From the NCBI GenBank assembly GCA_023238725.1, contig CM041551.1, positions 11,831,242 through 11,895,241 on the forward strand: a stretch of DNA of 64,000 bases, given 5' to 3'. Shown here one piece after another: positions 50,701 to 64,000 of the stretch (the stretch's first letter is position 1; every line of letters starts with the position of its first letter). The notes beneath the pieces are model-generated. The model searched no databases. It saw only the letters and a list, made by a program, of their open reading frames with translations, and had not been told where the DNA came from. The translations under genes were made by a program, and so were the position numbers. Origin of the DNA: Scortum barcoo. Taxonomy: Eukaryota > Chordata > Actinopteri > Centrarchiformes > Terapontidae.

Positions 50701-53700
50701 AGGACCTGGCAGGGTTAAGGCATTGGTTTTATTAAAAAAGGAATATTGGCTAATATATTGTTCTGTGTTTTAATGTGAATTACTTATATCTACATAATAT
50801 AAAAAAATAATAATATATATATAATAATAATCCAGTATTGGTTTGGCTCTTTTGCTGTGATTTTGTAAGGCACTGATTATAAAAAGGCACATCATTCACA
50901 AAACAACTTTGACCCGAGGTATCATCTTTATTTTCCAATGACACACCTCCTCATATGTGCTTGCTACCATTCCTTAAACAACAAAGTTTCTCCATAAACA
51001 GCTCAGGGGACGGTTACACCAGATCCCCTGTATTGCTAAATGTTTGGATGACCTCCCATCATCACTGGATAAAGGGGCACAGTGAAGGACAGTGCAGTTC
51101 CTGGCACCTCTCCCCTCTCTGACAGAGGCAGCTGTCTACGTTGCTCATCCCAAGAAACGATGTCACTCTTGAGTCGTCCAATCACTCACGCTGATGAATT
51201 TACAAGATGAGACCAGCTTGCGTGTCCAACTGTACCTGCATCTTCTTCCCGTCCGTCTCCCACTTATGTGTCTTCTGTATCTCTAATCATGAGCGTCCGT
51301 ACTGTATATTCACTCTCTCCCTCTCTGTGCAGGGTTAAGCCTGATGCTGAAAGGCTTCTGACAGAGGGGCGCTCCAGATTAATGTGTGTATCTCTGTTGA
51401 TTGATTCATTACATTAGTTTTATTTGACTAGTTCAGTTGATTGATGCCGAGCTCTGGAAGCTTTTAAATTACAGCCACTCAATCGAATTAATCACAGAGA
51501 CCAAAGTTCAGTCTGGCAATGATCCTCTGACACAATTTATGCTTTCAACACCACAATTTTATTTATTAAAAACATATTACTCATTGTACAGCAACAAAAG
51601 CCAAAACCTACTTTCATGTCATTTTTCATTTAAATTTGTTCCTTTCTTGTGCTATTCTCAGAATATCCCAGTGTGCTGCTGTAATTGTCTGGATTTTTGT
51701 TTTGGCCTGCTGCCACTGCGTGATCAGTGCCTGTTAGCCTCCTCTCACTGATGATCAGAGAGAAACCAAGGAGGGAACAGAGACACCTACACAAACAATT
51801 AGAGAAGAGCAACTTACTGTAGAAAACCTTCAGACATCTTCTGATCTCAACCAGTAAAACTGGGAAAACAAAACAAAAGATGAGTCATTCGATTTACTCG
51901 GGGGCCTAAAACAAGCACAGATAAGAAGGTCAGTTAGGTACAGCGTGTTTTTATTAGACAGCCACACATCTAATTATCTCCTAATGTGATAAAGACTAAA
52001 TCAAGACTATATTTGTGTACTGAGTTCAGTCCCCTTTCTGCACAAAGGCAGTTTCTTGACCCCGTTTGCTGCTCCATCACAACGTGTAACACAGCCCGGG
52101 CCTACATTTACTGTTTTCATCATTAGACTATTTTAAATGCACTTTCTGGAGAACAACAGTGCATCTCATCCTGCACAAATGCAGCTGATTTCACTGCATC
52201 TTCACTGGCTTGCATGCTGTTTAACACAGTGGAGGACATCCATTATGTGTGCTGTGGGGCAAAAGCCCAGTGCGACCATCTGAGAGGACTCTGTGGGTCA
52301 CATGCCTATGAGATGGGGCAGGAAGCCCACTGTTTTTGTACACATATAGAGGCAGGACAGGGCTTTCTTGGAAATGAGAAAGTTTCAGTCAATCTGATGA
52401 AGTCGTCACCACTCAACGAGAGAATATCACATCTTCGATTTCTTACAAAGGCCAAGAAGTGAACTCTCAGCTGACTTAATTGATGTCAAATCTGTCTTTT
52501 TGATATGTGTTGACTACGCTGGTCACTGTCACTGCTGTGCGGTGATAGATGTGTGTATGTTGTGAAGCAGTCCTGGCTATCCTCCCGCTGAACTGTAACT
52601 TAATGTGAGTAAATGTGGCAGCACACATGCTTGGTTGAAGAAAGGAAGAAGAAAAACACAGATTGCCTCCACTACACTGACTATTTTCTCTCATTAGCAC
52701 TCCCCTTGACAATAAATACATCTTACATCTAAAATTGATTGCTCTTCAAAACAAAGCATACGACTCAGAAGAGTTTTGCCATAGACGTTAGGATATCACA
52801 CAAGAAAAAAATGGTTATATAATATCAGGCATTTTACCATTTTAGTCTGGATTTTTGGCTTGGTCTGATGAGCTTACTTTGGAGCTTAACCCAAATAAAA
52901 AGTGTGAACATATCTGAGTTAATAACTTATTGCTGTAAGACAGACCAAAGTGACATACATCCACAGAGACAGGAAGACACATGCTCAACTATTTCAGCCT
53001 TTATGCCTTTGATTGTTACACGGAATGAATGCAGCTGCGTTGAAAGGAAAAGAGAGATTTTTAAGGTCATTGATGCTCAGAGACAAGCAGAGTTCAAAAT
53101 ATAGAGAACTATTTGAAATGTTTCTTTTCTCTGGCTGTCTTCTGTCACGTTCGCTTGCATGATAGCTGTCAGTGTCGATGTATACGATGTTTGTCAATCA
53201 CTGCTGTTGGGAACACTTATTGGGTGCATAAAGAAATGACAGGCCCAATATTTTGACAGAAATACTCAGTATAGATGTTTCAAACCGTAGCCATGAAACT
53301 ACACGGGCAAAGACAGTATCAGCATTATATGTCCTGATTAAAGGACCTCTAAGAGCCAATTATGGTCAAAGTGTGTTGTCAAAGAGAAAAGAAAACTGGG
53401 TTACAATTTTGGTAGAATGGCTTTGCCCTAGATTTTCCTTGAGATGGCAATCTTTGTCATGTTATGAAGCTGTGAAATCTTGTGGACATCTGCTGCCAAG
53501 TATTTAAGTGAAACAAGTGAAACATTTATCACTTATAGCACATATCACTGAAATGAAAGATCACCTAATAACATGAAATCATGCACAGATGCAGAGCATT
53601 AAACATTTTCCGAAACAGAAATAAACTCTTACAATTTTTTTAACATAAAACATTAGGATAAAAAAATTGAAAAAGGATTTTCCAGAGATGCAAGCATACC

Positions 53701-56700
53701 CAAGACCTTCAAATGATGGTAATGTGTAAAGTAGATGTGACTTATGCAACAACTGAGAACATTTCATTTAGACTAAATAGTGAGATAGATATGCTGAACA
53801 GCATAGCAGGTCATTCATTTTCTAATATGGAAGTTTTCTAATAGAAGTGCAGCGAAAAAAGTTACGTTTGGAATATCTTAGGGACGTTTTTGTTTCAGTG
53901 AATTTTTTTAAATCCAGATGTAGACCAGTGATGTGTCCTATAGCTGGAAACATTTATAATCCAGATCATTTTGTTTTCTTCCACACCAATATATAAAAAC
54001 ATTAAAAGGGCCTTATTGAACAGATTGAACATCTTACAGATTTGAGAAAGTAGGTGCTACAACAACAGTGTGTCTAGAGAAAAGATACAGAAAAGACCAT
54101 AACTAACAATGAAGTGATCCATCTAACAAGTACTTTCTGTATTTTGCAAAGCCTGGTATATCTCATTTCTCCCCTTCATTATTGTCTAAAGAATATTAAA
54201 AACACATCAGTGAGCCTCACTATTGCACTGCACGACATGTTCCTTCATTGGGATGAACATTGACACTTTACTTTATTTCTAATATGCACCATCCAGCTGT
54301 GTGAAAAGTAACTAGAACACTGATTGTGTATTATATTGTCCTGAACAAGTGCAACATTTACTCTTGCCTGAGCAACCTTTGCTAAAAAAATTACAGCTGG
54401 ACCCTCAGAATTATTGAGGCTTTTATAGAAATGAACCCATTTTAAAAGACTTACGCCTTTATAGGAACAAATCGTCTCCAGCTGAATGCCACAGACAGGG
54501 TAGAGACGTCAGAAAGTAATAAAGGATGAGCTGGCAAGTAGTTGGTTTTGGTGTTTTCACAGGTTTTGTTGACAATAAGAAAAATGTATAAAAACACCAA
54601 ACCAGACTAATACTTTAATTTAATGTGTCCTGCACATAGATGGATGGTTGGTATCTACTATCAAATTTAAAGATAAGCATTTTATATTAAAGTAATTTGG
54701 ATGTTTGGTATTTAATTGTTAAATCAGAACTGGAAAATCCAGCTGTAGTTGTGAACAAATAGAAAAGGGGAATTTAGACACATGCAAGATTAAATGACCC
54801 CTTCCAAGACCCCTGAGTCAGGTGATTGACGTCCACCATGTGAACAAGCATTAGGGAAGCCTCTGATTTAACACCTTCAAAGCGTGTTAAATACATAGAC
54901 ATAACGGGCCCTGGAGGTTTCCCTGCATTATGGAGAGCTCCTGCTTCGCACGTTCTCATGCAGGCTGCAAACATAGACTGTCAAGTTGCATGCAAACCAA
55001 AGGAGAAGGCAGCTGTCTCGCATTTAATTTTTCAGAAGGTGCGAAGAAAGAAGATTGTCATATTTTAGCATTTCAAATGTCGTGCTTGTGAAAATGCAGA
55101 AATGTGCATTGAGTCAAATTCAGAATAGCAGAGGTGCACTGAGGAATACTTTAACATTGACTAAACCAGAGGGGATACTAACCAGCAACTCTTCATGCAT
55201 TTAATCACTCAAATCACATTTATCTTACTAGTGGGGTGGTTGTATGAAGGTTTTGTGTAGATTTGTGGCCAACTGTAAAACAAGAAATGCCATTTCTTTA
55301 AAGTTTCCTCATGTCCCTTTTTTCTCAAGATGAAAGGCCAAGCTCTTATTTCTATTAGAGAGGTGTTCTTATAACAGGTTATATCACTGGACTATAAACC
55401 AGAAGGACACCTGAGCTACAGCGCTGAGGTCAGGTCTTGGTTTAAGTGTGGAGCCTTGGGCGAAGGAGCCCCAGCGATCAGCACCAGAATACCTGTTCCT
55501 ACTCATTTACACAGCCAGAGTGACCTTGTTGATTAAAATTAGTTTCTCAAAGTCGAGCCGCACACCGGACGTATTAGGGAAAACGCAGCTCAGCCCACTG
55601 GGGAAAGCTGTCCAATTATTTAGGAAGGGACAGTTTGGTGAGGAGCACTTGTCCCTACACGTAGCAGATCACAATTAGAAAGGCAAATGATCAATTAAAA
55701 GAATCTGTTGCCATGGAGAGTTTATTTGTCTGACAGTGATTCTGTGAAATGCTTTCTGAGAAGCGGTGTCTGCTGTGGAAATTCGACTCAACAATTTCAT
55801 CTAATTTCTTTGTGTTTTCTACTAAAGAGGTCAGTAACAGATGTCATATTAAGTGGCAACAACAATGTCCCCCGGAGGAATTGTTCAGATTTTTTCTAAT
55901 CTAATCTAATCATCTGAGAGACTCGCTCTAATTGAGGGAACAAAGCGATAATGTTTTAAGCCTGAGTCTTTTCCGGTGTGGCGTCACAGGAGAGGATTTC
56001 TCTCCCACTGATCGGTTCAGGGACAGTGATTTGAAAATGAGGTGACATGAGTTGACCACGAGCAGTCACTCTCTCATCTGGCGATGTTTTCTATTTGTGT
56101 CAGCCAACATGTGTTTCCCATGATGGGACCTGACACCTCAGCCCGGAGCAGCACAGAGCATGAAGAGCGACAAAGTGGAGATGCTATAAGTGAAACAATT
56201 TCACACCGACTGCAAATTACACTCTGATTCTGGCTCTCTAAAATGTCTGCGGATAAGATGTGAATTTCCACAGATGGCACATATTCTGAGGAAAAATCCA
56301 CCTTGTGCTCCATGATTACATTTAGAAAACCAAATGTTTGCCTCTCCCCTCTCTTAAATTGGCTGTTTTTTACTTGAGTGCACAATGTGTGCTAAGTCAC
56401 TTTGACCTCTACATATACTGTATGTCTGGAACTATGTTTTTACCCCGGGCTGAATGTCTGGGTGAAATGGATTTACTGTTAAGGATTAATGGGCAGGGTT
56501 TTTACCACATTGTGAAAGATGACTTAACAAATACACAGAGTTTATTCTGAAGTGTAAAAGTGCCAACTTTTGCTCATCATCCATTTTAAGCATGCTTTAC
56601 CCTGTGTAAAATCCACAGACACCAGTAATAGGAGTTAGTTATTTCACCAAATTGCATGTTATGGAAGTAAGTGTGAAAGAGGCAGAGAAACAAGACAAGT

Positions 56701-57399
56701 GAGAGTTCCACTTTTTATCATCAAACTGTTTAAGATTCTAATGGCTTGTCTGATATTGGATTAAGCTCTCAATCTTGAAAGCATGGCTTGGCGGTGGGCC
56801 CCTCTGGAGCGTGGTGGCCGAGGCGCCCAGTGGCAGAGGTAGTGACGTACGTGTGTGCAGCAGCAATGAATCACTGGGAGACAATGCCCCTCTCTCAGCC
56901 TGAGCTGTTTGCAGATGCACATTCACTGAATGCAACACAGATCAACTGGGAAACTGCTCTGGAATCATTAGTGTGGTGCAATATGCAGATACAAAGTCAG
57001 TCCTGCAGATTGCACCAAAATGTACCTGTTGTAACAGCAAATATTTCATGCACTCTCAATATGTACAGTCTCTTACTTTTTCATCATTATTGCATTATGA
57101 CGCTGTCGATCAGAAGCTGCATTTAGTTGTTTGAGATAGAATATTTTTATCATGCAAAGCACATTTTAACCTGATTCTGGACACATGATTCTGCAAATGA
57201 GCTGCGGCTGAGAGGCAGAAACAGTCTCAAACTTATCTCGACTTAATGCTCTTTCACTTCCAAGAGTTGTCCTCCTCGAATCTCCGTAATTATTTTTAAC
57301 AAACTCGCTGAAGTGAAAATGCCAGCAGGTGTGGCACCTATAGGGCTATTCTGAAAGCACAGAGGTAGACGCTCGTGCACGCGCGCGCACACTCACATA

Positions 57400-57524
57400 T
57401 GACTCATCTCATCTAAACTAAAGCACTTTGTCAGAGGCGTCCATTCACGTTACACCCCATGCAAGAACGCGCAGACTCAATCTCGACTTGGAGCGCGACA
57501 CTTATAGTGAGGTGGGCTATATAA
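57400..57524 (+). promoter_or_regulatory. crh promoter: TATA box and AP-1/CRE-like site
   Basis: TATATAA at 57518-57524 would place transcription start near 57550. TGACTCA at 57400-57406, about 150 bases upstream, is an AP-1/CRE-type site; mammalian CRH has a cAMP response element in a comparable position. TTCACGTTAC near 57445 includes a half CRE. Confidence 0.65.
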
Positions 57525-57549
57525 GTCCATTCAGCATCTACTCTTTAAG

Positions 57550-57650
57550 TAACTATATACTTGTTTCTTCTAAGAAGTGAAGGAGGGCGGCATCTCGCCA
57601 ACTGCCTGGCAATCTACACGGCTATACTGGATCTCCTCTAAAGACTGAAG
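57550..57650 (+). other. crh noncoding exon 1
   Basis: The exon would run from the TATA-directed start to a donor GAAG|gtagga at 57650/57651. The intron ends in CCTCTAAG at 58058, and exon 2 starts at 58059, 20 bases above the start codon. One intron in the 5' leader is the normal CRH gene structure. Confidence 0.6.
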
Positions 57651-58078
57651 GTAGGAAAGGCTTCTTTTATTTTAGCCCTATTTTGTGAGTTTGTCTGCAG
57701 ATCTCCTGTGGCATGTTACATTTTTTCTCCTTTCTTCAACTTAACTCCAAATGCGTCTGATTAAAAACAGATCTTGCGCTCTGGCACCACAGACGCTTTA
57801 ACACATTTATTTGCAGATCCCCAAGTGGATTGCACTGTATTTTCAAGCTTGATTTTGTTTTGTGCTGCAGCAAACTTTCCACAGTTTATCCATTTATTGA
57901 GCCAAAAATCCAGCCTACATGTACCATGTATTTCATCAGTGCGATGCCTTTTTTTCATGCGTAAATTCCTCGTTACGCAGCGCATTTCACGCAAGAATTT
58001 GACAGAAAAATTAACACATGGCATAAAAAATAATTGAGGCTTGTGTTTTTCCTCTAAGATTCCTGCTGATATCCTGAC

Positions 58079-58591
58079 ATGAAGCTCAATTTACTTGGTA
58101 CCACCGTGATTCTGCTCGTTGCCTTCTTACCCCGCTACGAATGTCGGGCTGTTGAGAGCCCTGGCGGTGCCCTGCGCGTCCCAGCTCCCCAAACCCAAAA
58201 CTCCCAGCAGCAGCAGCAGCAGCAGTCTGGCCCCATCCTGGAGCGGCTTGGAGAGGAGTATTTCATCCGACTGGGCAACGGGGACTCTAACTCTTTCCCA
58301 TCGTCGCCCATGTATCCCGGCGGATCACCTGCCATCTACAACAGAGCGCTGCAACTCCAGCTGACGCGGCGTCTTTTACAAGGGAAAGTTGGGAACATCA
58401 GGGCGCTCATAAGCGGCTTCGGAGACCGCGGGGACGAGTCGATGGAGAGGGGAAGGAGGTCCGAGGACCCGCCGATATCCCTGGACCTGACCTTCCACCT
58501 GCTCCGGGAGATGATGGAGATGTCCAGGGCGGAACAGCTGGCCCAGCAAGCGCAAAATAACAGAAGAATGATGGAGCTCTTCGGGAAATAA
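58079..58591 (+). CDS. crhb: Corticotropin-releasing hormone precursor
   Basis: CRH is the hypothalamic neuropeptide that releases ACTH and drives the stress axis. The whole 170-residue precursor is in one exon, as in all vertebrates. Residues 1-24 are a signal peptide (LLGTTVILLVAFLP core). The proregion carries seven glutamines (43-49) and the conserved GEEYFIRLGN (59-67 region). RGRR at 124-127 is the processing site. The 41-residue hormone is 128-168, starting SEDPPISLDLTFHLLREM and ending in Phe, followed by Gly-Lys, which gives a C-terminal amide. All processing signals are intact. The long proregion and neighbours (trim55, rrs1, vxn) point to the paralogue called crhb in zebrafish; this letter is inference, while CRH identity is sure. 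Urocortin and urotensin I differ in the mature N-terminus. Confidence 0.97.
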   Translation: MKLNLLGTTVILLVAFLPRYECRAVESPGGALRVPAPQTQNSQQQQQQQSGPILERLGEEYFIRLGNGDSNSFPSSPMYPGGSPAIYNRALQLQLTRRLLQGKVGNIRALISGFGDRGDESMERGRRSEDPPISLDLTFHLLREMMEMSRAEQLAQQAQNNRRMMELFGK

Positions 58592-58960
58592 ATTTCCAGT
58601 CCGCCAAAGATCTCCCTTCCCTTTCTTTTCTTTCTTTCTTTCTTTCTTTTTTCTGCATTTCTACCATCAGCACAAAACATGCTCTGTACAATATAGTGCT
58701 GCTTTATCACTCTATTATTTATAGCTTTAACCTCAAACTATGGAGCGTAAACGGGCTTGACTTATAATGATCCGATTGTACCTTGCCATTCTGATGTTCA
58801 AATCTGTAGAAGTACACCGTTCTTCATATTTGAGATGAAATACTTTTGGTTGAGACATTAAAATACTGCATTGACAAAGTTGGCATTTTTGTTTTAGATT
58901 ATGAATCATTGTATTTATGATATTTATGTTTGTTAATAAACTTATGTGCAACCAGTCATT
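58592..58960 (+). other. crh 3' untranslated region
   Basis: Contains a CTTT-type microsatellite (58621-58652) just after the stop codon and a canonical AATAAA at 58935-58940, so the mRNA should end near 58960. Confidence 0.65.
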
Positions 58961-60926
58961 TTCTGTTGTGCAAGAGAACGTCTTATATCTATATTTTTTA
59001 ATAAAAAATTAAAAGCAATGCTTACACTTCTCTGTGGATATCCTTACATATGAGTTAATAAAAACTCCCATGAAAACTAACTATTCTCAGTTACTTTAAA
59101 TACTAATTTGACTAACATACACTTTCTTAGTGTTTCCTAACACATAGATTTGTAATCTTACATTGGAGAAATAAGAATTTCATATAGGTTTAGTGGCTCA
59201 AGGTAAAAACGGTTGGTTGGAGAGAGCACAAATGGCCACTGCATGTTGAGTCGTGCCTACACAAATATTGATTGATAGAGAAAAGGTTTCTGTAACGGAA
59301 TATAAAAATCTTATATGGTGTAACCACGGCATTGCTCTGGAGCCAAGTCGTGGGTTAACACCGTGCCTCCTCCCTAACACACGCAGAAAGAGCTGTAGCA
59401 ACAACAATTACCAGAGATGTTTGTGAGGATGCTGTAAGAGTGCCTGCAGTCATGCAGGTGAAGAACATTCACACAGCATCCTTTCTCCTAAACCCTTAAT
59501 CCTCAAGAAGCAATTCTCATTATAGCAGCAAGAGGCAACCACAGACAGCTGAAAGATGCACCACTGATAGCTAATGAGTGTGAAAGACACTGCTTGTGTG
59601 CTTTTTCGTGCGTGTGTGTGTGCATGCTGTGTTGATCCTTGACCCACAGTGTCAGGGTAAACTAAACAAGAGCTGTGTGTGTGAGTCATCTCTTTCTGTT
59701 TGGCCCACTTAGCAACTTGGGGCTTAGTGCTGCATTGAGCCCATTTGTAAAGGATCCAACTCACTCACACAATAATTAGATGGGACTCAGTGGTGGACTA
59801 CCTGAATAGCGGAATCACAGCAAGGTGAGACCATCGCAGGTCAGCAAATAGACAAGTGGCAGCCTGAGGCACGCTGCAGTCTGATGTGTACAGTAAGTTG
59901 TAGGCAGGAATGGCATAATGATCATATTACACAGAGGGATATTATAACTGTCTGCTATAAAAATGGCACTAATGCCATTTCTAAGTGGGCTTCCTTTGAT
60001 GGAAATAAATGAAAAGGAGTGTGAGTAGGAGATAAAGGGGGAAAAAGAAAAAAGATAAATCTCTCTTTTTCCTTCACACATGCACACACACACAGATACA
60101 CAAACAGGGGTAGGGGTGTTATACAAAATCAATTTCATTGGTAATTCTGTCCAGGCACAAACCACCACACAAAGTACAGCGACATATATGGAGTGAGATG
60201 AAAACAGGAGCAGTTTTTGTGCATGTGCTACCAATGAAGACTTGAGAAATAATATCCTGTAGGTGTTTGTACAATTCTGTTTTAATGACACATACGATAT
60301 AATAGACCATAAAAGGGCAAAAAGCGACATTTTGGCCACAGTATGAAAATATATCTGTGTTACACAACAAAGAACACAACGCATAATACAGGCTGTCGCA
60401 TGGATGAAATGCTCAAACGTCACAGTCATAGTTTTGTACTCTGCTACCATACTCATAAAGTTATATCGGTCATAAAAAAAAGTATATGACAGGGAGGGAA
60501 ACCTGAGCCCTCCTTTGTCATGCTCTCTAATGATGTAGTTTAAGCAAAAGGTCAGCTACATAAAAAAGGCTGAATTCTGGAAATAACCGATAGACACTTA
60601 TAATCTGTCTGTCATTCAATATGTCAAAACAAAAAGCAACAAAATGTGTTTTTAATCAAACAAAAAAAGCAGATCAGTCAGTATGCAGTGATGCACGCTA
60701 ACACAATCACAATGAAAGAGAGAGAGGGGAATTCAAACTTATGTCTCTCCCTTTAGATCTACTCCTGCAACTCAGACTTCCCCCTCAGCACAGATCTAAA
60801 TCTCTCTCACTGTTCCCTGATCTGGGAGAGAAAGTATCACAACTGACCTGAAATCAACATCTAGGAGCAAAACTTATCCTGCTCCTGCTCTAGTAGGTGT
60901 TGTTTGCCTGGGCCGGCGGCTGACAG
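58961..60926. other. Intergenic DNA between the converging crh and trim55 3' ends
   Basis: No gene is supported. The right part should be the trim55 3' untranslated region. Short CA-rich runs occur near 60082-60094. A 213-codon minus-strand frame has no recognisable features. Confidence 0.5.

Positions 60927-64000
<3,074 letters not shown>

Larger units (their letters stand above)
38823..57399. other. Gene-poor interval between rrs1 and crh
   Basis: About 18.6 kb without a supportable gene on either strand; open frames reach about 140 codons but lack family resemblance and splice support. The right half probably holds crh control elements. ATTA-rich blocks at about 40660-40800, 44870-44990 and 48440-48620 look less random than their surroundings and could be conserved noncoding elements; this is only an impression. 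A poly(A) run lies at about 47926-47947. Confidence 0.5.

Noticed and set aside
59815..60456. 213-codon minus-strand open frame beside trim55
   Set aside because: No family resemblance, a translated microsatellite (VCVSVCVCMC) inside, AT-rich composition and no splice or promoter context; probably chance.

Overview
The window is nuclear DNA of a ray-finned fish, most likely a spiny-rayed (percomorph) teleost. The evidence is short exons with GT-AG introns, many CA/TG microsatellites, a degenerate hAT-like repeat of a type common in such fish, and vertebrate proteins in an order known from human chromosome 8q13. No tool was run: gene names rest on remembered family sequences, and exon models on reading frame, splice sites and intron phase.

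Layout, left to right: mcmdc2 (minus, first six coding exons, continues past the left edge); sgk3 (minus, complete, 16 coding exons); mybl1/A-MYB (plus, complete, 16 coding exons); vxn/vexin (minus, complete five-exon model); rrs1 (minus, single exon); an 18.6 kb stretch without genes; crh, probably the crhb paralogue (plus, complete); and a MuRF-type TRIM gene, best called trim55 (minus, 3' part, runs off the right edge). Order and relative orientation match the tetrapod block MCMDC2-SGK3-MYBL1-VXN-RRS1-CRH-TRIM55, but no VCPIP1 is seen between sgk3 and mybl1 and no ADHFE1 between vxn and rrs1.

The genes are not an operon; they are a conserved neighbourhood. mcmdc2 and mybl1 both serve meiosis, and the mcmdc2 promoter carries an exact RFX X-box next to a MYB site, so its neighbour's product may control it. 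sgk3 is an endosomal PX-domain kinase, rrs1 a ribosome assembly factor, vxn a neural differentiation protein, crh the stress-axis neuropeptide and trim55 a sarcomeric ubiquitin ligase.

The observations most worth following are: (1) the vxn gene encodes a recognisable SH3 domain between its conserved N- and C-terminal vexin segments, although vexin is generally regarded as lacking known domains; (2) the RFX/MYB composite site upstream of mcmdc2; (3) a (TG)27-T8 tract abutting the acceptor of a frame-neutral mybl1 exon, the same architecture that tunes exon skipping in CFTR; and (4) a multi-CCAAT/E2F promoter at mybl1.
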